Assembly: GCF_000384115.1 (NCBI RefSeq)
Contig: NZ_KB913029.1
Location: forward strand, 4,563,057-4,627,056
Length of the DNA stretch: 64,000 bases
Direction of reading: 5' to 3'
Source: Sporichthya polymorpha DSM 43042
GTDB taxonomy: Bacteria; Actinomycetota; Actinomycetes; Sporichthyales; Sporichthyaceae
In this document: piece by piece, positions 61,828 to 64,000 of the stretch
Numbering within the stretch: the first letter of the stretch is position 1
Layout: each line of letters starts with the position of its first letter
The notes under the pieces: model-generated
The model's database searches: none
The model's input: the letters and a program-made list of their open reading frames with translations, nothing else
Told to the model about the DNA's origin: nothing
Translations under genes and position numbers: made by a program

Positions 61828-62652
61828 TCAGGCGCCGCTGATCCGATTCGCCATGCCCCGGAGCAACGAGACCTGGGTCTCACGCTCGGCGCGGGCCTGC
61901 TCGTGGACGTCGCGCCGGTCGGCGGCGAGGAGGAGTTCCTTCACCTTGACCCCCGGCGCGGGGACGGTGGCGAGCAGCGCGGAGACGAGGGCGGCGGTGG
62001 CGGTCTCCAGGTCGGCGACCGGGACGACCTGCTGGGCGATGCCGAGTCGGCCGGCCTCATCGGCGTCGATCCAGCGGGAGGTGGCGCAGATCTCCAGGGC
62101 GCGGGAGTAACCGACGCGGTCGACCAGCGGCTTGGTGCCGGTGAGGTCGGGGACCAGGCCGAGCGCGTTCTCCTTCATGCAGAACTTGGCGTCGTCGGCG
62201 GCGACCATGAGGTCGGCGGAGAGCGCGAGCTGGAACCCGCCGCCGACGGCCGCGCCCTGGACCGACGCGATGGTGATCCAGCGCGGGTCGCGCATCCAGA
62301 GGAAGCCCTGCTGCCAGATGCCGACCTGGTCGGCGATGCCCTGGTCGTCGAGCGGGGTCATGATCGACCCCATCGACCCCTCACCGGGAACGCCCTCGGG
62401 GCTCGCGAGACGCAGGTCCAGGCCGGCGCAGAACGTCGGGCCGTCGCCGCGGATCACGACGACGCGGACGCCCGCGGGCAGCAGCTCCGGCACCGCGGCG
62501 AGGGCGAGCCACATCGTCGGGGTCATCGCGTTGCGCCGGTCGGCGCGGTCGAGGACGACCGTCGCGACGGCCCCGTCCACCTCCAGGCGGATCCCGCCGG
62601 CGGCGAGGGCGTCGGACTGCACCGGGTTCCCGGCGGACGTAGCAGAGGTCAT
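61828..62652 (-). CDS. Enoyl-CoA hydratase/isomerase family protein (crotonase)
   Basis: This 274-residue crotonase-fold enzyme has the substrate-CoA segment LDRADRRNAMTPTM, the oxyanion-hole motif FCAGLDLRLAS and VQGAAVGGGFQLALSADLMVAADDAKF. In typical hydratases two glutamates follow; here the second region reads MKENALGLVPDLTGTKPL, so an isomerase or hydratase activity cannot be decided. It is not adjacent to other fatty-acid oxidation genes. The ATG start is at 62652. Confidence 0.92.
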   Translation of the reverse strand: MTSATSAGNPVQSDALAAGGIRLEVDGAVATVVLDRADRRNAMTPTMWLALAAVPELLPAGVRVVVIRGDGPTFCAGLDLRLASPEGVPGEGSMGSIMTPLDDQGIADQVGIWQQGFLWMRDPRWITIASVQGAAVGGGFQLALSADLMVAADDAKFCMKENALGLVPDLTGTKPLVDRVGYSRALEICATSRWIDADEAGRLGIAQQVVPVADLETATAALVSALLATVPAPGVKVKELLLAADRRDVHEQARAERETQVSLLRGMANRISGA

Positions 62653-62808
62653 GGCCGAACCCTACTGAGACACGCGCGGCTCTTTGACCGATGGCTGCTG
62701 GTCCGAAGGGCCCGAATCCGCTCTGGGTGGGAACGCAGACCGGCGACCCGGGCTCGAAGCGCTCAGGAGCCCCGCACCGGGGCACACCAACGAGCAGACG
62801 GGGGAACC

Positions 62809-63252
62809 TTGAGCACCGAGCAGCACACGCAGAACGCGCAGAACTCGTCCGGCGCCATCCAGTTGTCGGTCCTGAACCGTCAGCAGCAGATCGCGGCGGG
62901 CAGCATGGTGGTCGTCGCGATCGCGGCGTTCCTGCCCTGGGTCTCGGTGTTCGGCCTGAGCGTGGCCGGCATCGAGGGCGACGGGAAGCTGACGCTCCTC
63001 GCCGCACTCGCCGGGCTGGCCGCCCTGGCGTTCGGCACCGACGTGATCGGGCGGCGCAAGCTTCCGCAGCCCGCCTACGTCGCCGTCTCCGGCATCGCGG
63101 GCGCGATCGTGGCGATCGTCGCGATCGCCGACCTGAACGAGTTCGCCGCGTTCGGGCTCTACCTCACGCTGTTCGGCGGGGTGGCCTGGGCCGCCGCGCT
63201 CGGGTGGGAGTTCCTCGCGGGTCGCAAGGCCGCTGCGGCCGACGCCGCCTGA
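62809..63252 (+). CDS. Small integral membrane protein (four helices)
   Basis: This 147-residue protein has a polar Gln/Asn-rich N-terminus (about 1-25) followed by four hydrophobic segments. The first is AGSMVVVAIAAFLPWVSVFGL and the last is FGLYLTLFGGVAWAAALGWEFLAG. The TTG start at 62809 has GGGGGAAC upstream; the open frame further upstream has no good start and overlaps the crotonase gene. No family function is known. The strong hairpin just after its stop marks the end of the transcript. Confidence 0.75.
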   Translation: MSTEQHTQNAQNSSGAIQLSVLNRQQQIAAGSMVVVAIAAFLPWVSVFGLSVAGIEGDGKLTLLAALAGLAALAFGTDVIGRRKLPQPAYVAVSGIAGAIVAIVAIADLNEFAAFGLYLTLFGGVAWAAALGWEFLAGRKAAAADAA

Positions 63253-63270
63253 GGTCCCGCAGAACGAACG

Positions 63271-63308
63271 TGAGCCGGCTGGGGCGCTCTCGCGCTCCAG
63301 CCGGCTCA
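63271..63308. terminator. 17-bp hairpin with tetraloop between convergent genes
   Basis: TGAGCCGGCTGGGGCGC (63271-63287) pairs with GCGCTCCAGCCGGCTCA (63292-63308) with a single G-U pair and a TCTC loop. It stands between the membrane-protein gene and the convergent HTH gene, so it is a clear bidirectional terminator candidate. Confidence 0.8.
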
Positions 63309-63331
63309 GTCCGTTCGGAGAAGTCTCGGCG

Positions 63332-63547
63332 TCAGGCCTTGACCTTGCCCCGGGTGGCGCCGCCGCGGCCGCGGAGGGTCACACCCGACTCCGTCAGCAT
63401 GCGGTGGACGAACCCGTAGGAACGTCCGGTCTCCTCGGCGAGGGAGCGGATGCTCCGCCCCTGGCCGTACTTCTTCTTCAGGTCCGCGGCAAGACGCTCT
63501 CGCGCGGTGCCGGTGACCCGGCTGCCCTTCCGCAGGGTTTCGGCCAC
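63332..63547 (-). CDS. Small conserved helix-turn-helix protein (71 residues)
   Basis: This small basic protein has an N-terminal segment LRKGSRVTGTARERLAADLKKKY. A clear HTH follows, SIRSLAEETGRSYGFVHRMLTESGVTLRGRGG, similar to Lsr2-C/Hin-type helix pairs. The pattern matches a short HTH protein found widely in actinobacteria. DNA binding is likely, but the regulon is unknown. The gap to the ABC-F gene (63548-63739) shows no clear feature except a weak CATGAC/GTCATG inverted repeat at about 63668-63691. Confidence 0.85.
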   Translation of the reverse strand: MAETLRKGSRVTGTARERLAADLKKKYGQGRSIRSLAEETGRSYGFVHRMLTESGVTLRGRGGATRGKVKA

Positions 63548-63739
63548 GTGGTGCCTCCGATCGAACTGTCGCTCAAACGCGAACCGGTCTCTGACCCCGA
63601 GACCTGCATGATCGGCGGGAAAGTGGGTGTCGTTGAGGGCGTTCGGCGAAAGTGATGACGCCTGCTACATGACGATCTGGCAGATGTCATGACCGATCGG
63701 AACGAATCGGGCAGAACCCCGGAAAATCCGGAAAAGCGA

Positions 63740-64000
63740 TCACGCAAGCGCCACAAGATCCGCATACTCGTCGCCCCAGAGGTCCTCGATGCCGTCCGGC
63801 AGGAGGATGAGCTTCTCCGGGTTCAGGGCCTGCACCGCACCCTCGTCGTGGGAGACCAGGACGATCGCCCCGGCGTAGCGCCGCAGGGCGGCGAGAATCT
63901 CCTCGCGGCTGGCGGGGTCCAGGTTGTTCGTCGGCTCGTCGAGCAGCAGGACGTTCGCGCTGGAGACCACCAGCGCCGCCAGCGCGAGCCGCGTCTTCTC
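63740..64000 (-). CDS. ABC-F ATPase, C-terminal fragment; 5' end outside window
   Basis: The open frame continues beyond the window edge. It encodes EKTRLALAALVVSSANVLLLDEPTNNLDPASREEILAALRRYAGAIVLVSHDEGAVQAL. This is the end of the second ATPase domain of an ABC-F protein: signature end, Walker B with EPTNNLD, and the switch histidine in VSHD. It then ends NPEKLILLPDGIEDLWGDEYADLVALA. ABC-F proteins act on the ribosome (EttA-like translation factors or antibiotic resistance). Which type cannot be told from this part. Confidence 0.92.
   Translation of the reverse strand, partial: EKTRLALAALVVSSANVLLLDEPTNNLDPASREEILAALRRYAGAIVLVSHDEGAVQALNPEKLILLPDGIEDLWGDEYADLVALA

Overview
The window is about 64 kb of very GC-rich chromosomal DNA from an actinomycete. 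The signs are strong G/C third-position bias, frequent GTG and TTG starts, 4-bp stop/start overlaps, and lineage-typical gene pairs: glgM divergent from glgC, fabG-fabI, a cobA-cobT-cobC-cobB-cobO-chlID cobalamin block like that of mycobacteria, a DUF3099 protein, a DUF732-like protein and a 13E12-type DUF222/HNH pseudogene. I cannot fix the genus. No rRNA, tRNA, CRISPR array, prophage or intact insertion sequence was seen.

Layout. 1-3.9 kb: the end of an acyl-CoA synthetase, an efeO-efeB iron-uptake pair behind a DtxR/IdeR-like iron box, and an ABC ATPase with degraded motifs. 3.9-7 kb: an FHA-HTH protein, a secreted CAP-domain protein and a soluble Ser/Thr kinase. 7.2-17 kb: a minus-strand cobalamin operon (chlID, cobO, class F sortase, cobB, cobC, a bluB-cobT fusion, a cysG-like cobA, an RNA methyltransferase). 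17-19.2 kb: a secreted FG-GAP protein and an Rrf2 regulator. 19.2-24 kb: a coupled minus-strand run of sugar epimerase, membrane glycosyltransferase-like protein, cobD(cbiB) and cobQ. 24.2-30.1 kb: a flippase/glycosyltransferase fusion, a Ser/Gly lipoprotein and a ferric-iron ABC importer with a second iron box. 30.1-36 kb: a FAD oxidoreductase, arfB, a TSUP permease, SPFH and NfeD proteins and an ABC ATPase. 36-41.5 kb: glgM/glgC, serB, a lipoprotein hydrolase, SixA and a 58-residue membrane protein. 41.6-49 kb: fabG-fabI, two secreted proteins (an FN3 protein and a subtilase with RTX-type repeats) and tldD-tldE. 49-50.3 kb: an AbiEi/DUF559-type gene bracketed by palindromic repeats, with a cluster of DnaA-box-like sites. 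50.3-64 kb: metabolic and membrane genes (PPOX, DUF732-like, MFS, dodecin, moaA, SURF1, sirtuin, SDR, ABC exporter, crotonase), the HNH pseudogene, a small HTH protein and an ABC-F end.

How the genes work together. Two iron-import systems carry matching iron boxes and probably share one repressor. The two cobalamin blocks supply precorrin-2 formation, chelatase ATPase, a,c-diamide synthesis, adenosylation, amidation, aminopropanol attachment and lower-ligand synthesis and activation. The corrin-ring methylases, cobN and cobS/cobU must lie elsewhere. The FHA-HTH protein and the kinase are plausible signalling partners.

The least explained material is a family of AAGGGGTGACACCCCTT-type palindromes (32.2, 49.0 and 50.2 kb), the DnaA-box-like cluster at 49.03-49.13 kb, and a 13-bp motif TGACN4CGTCA seen six times. 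No clearly new multi-gene system is proven. These repeats and several gene fusions and degenerate enzymes are the best leads.
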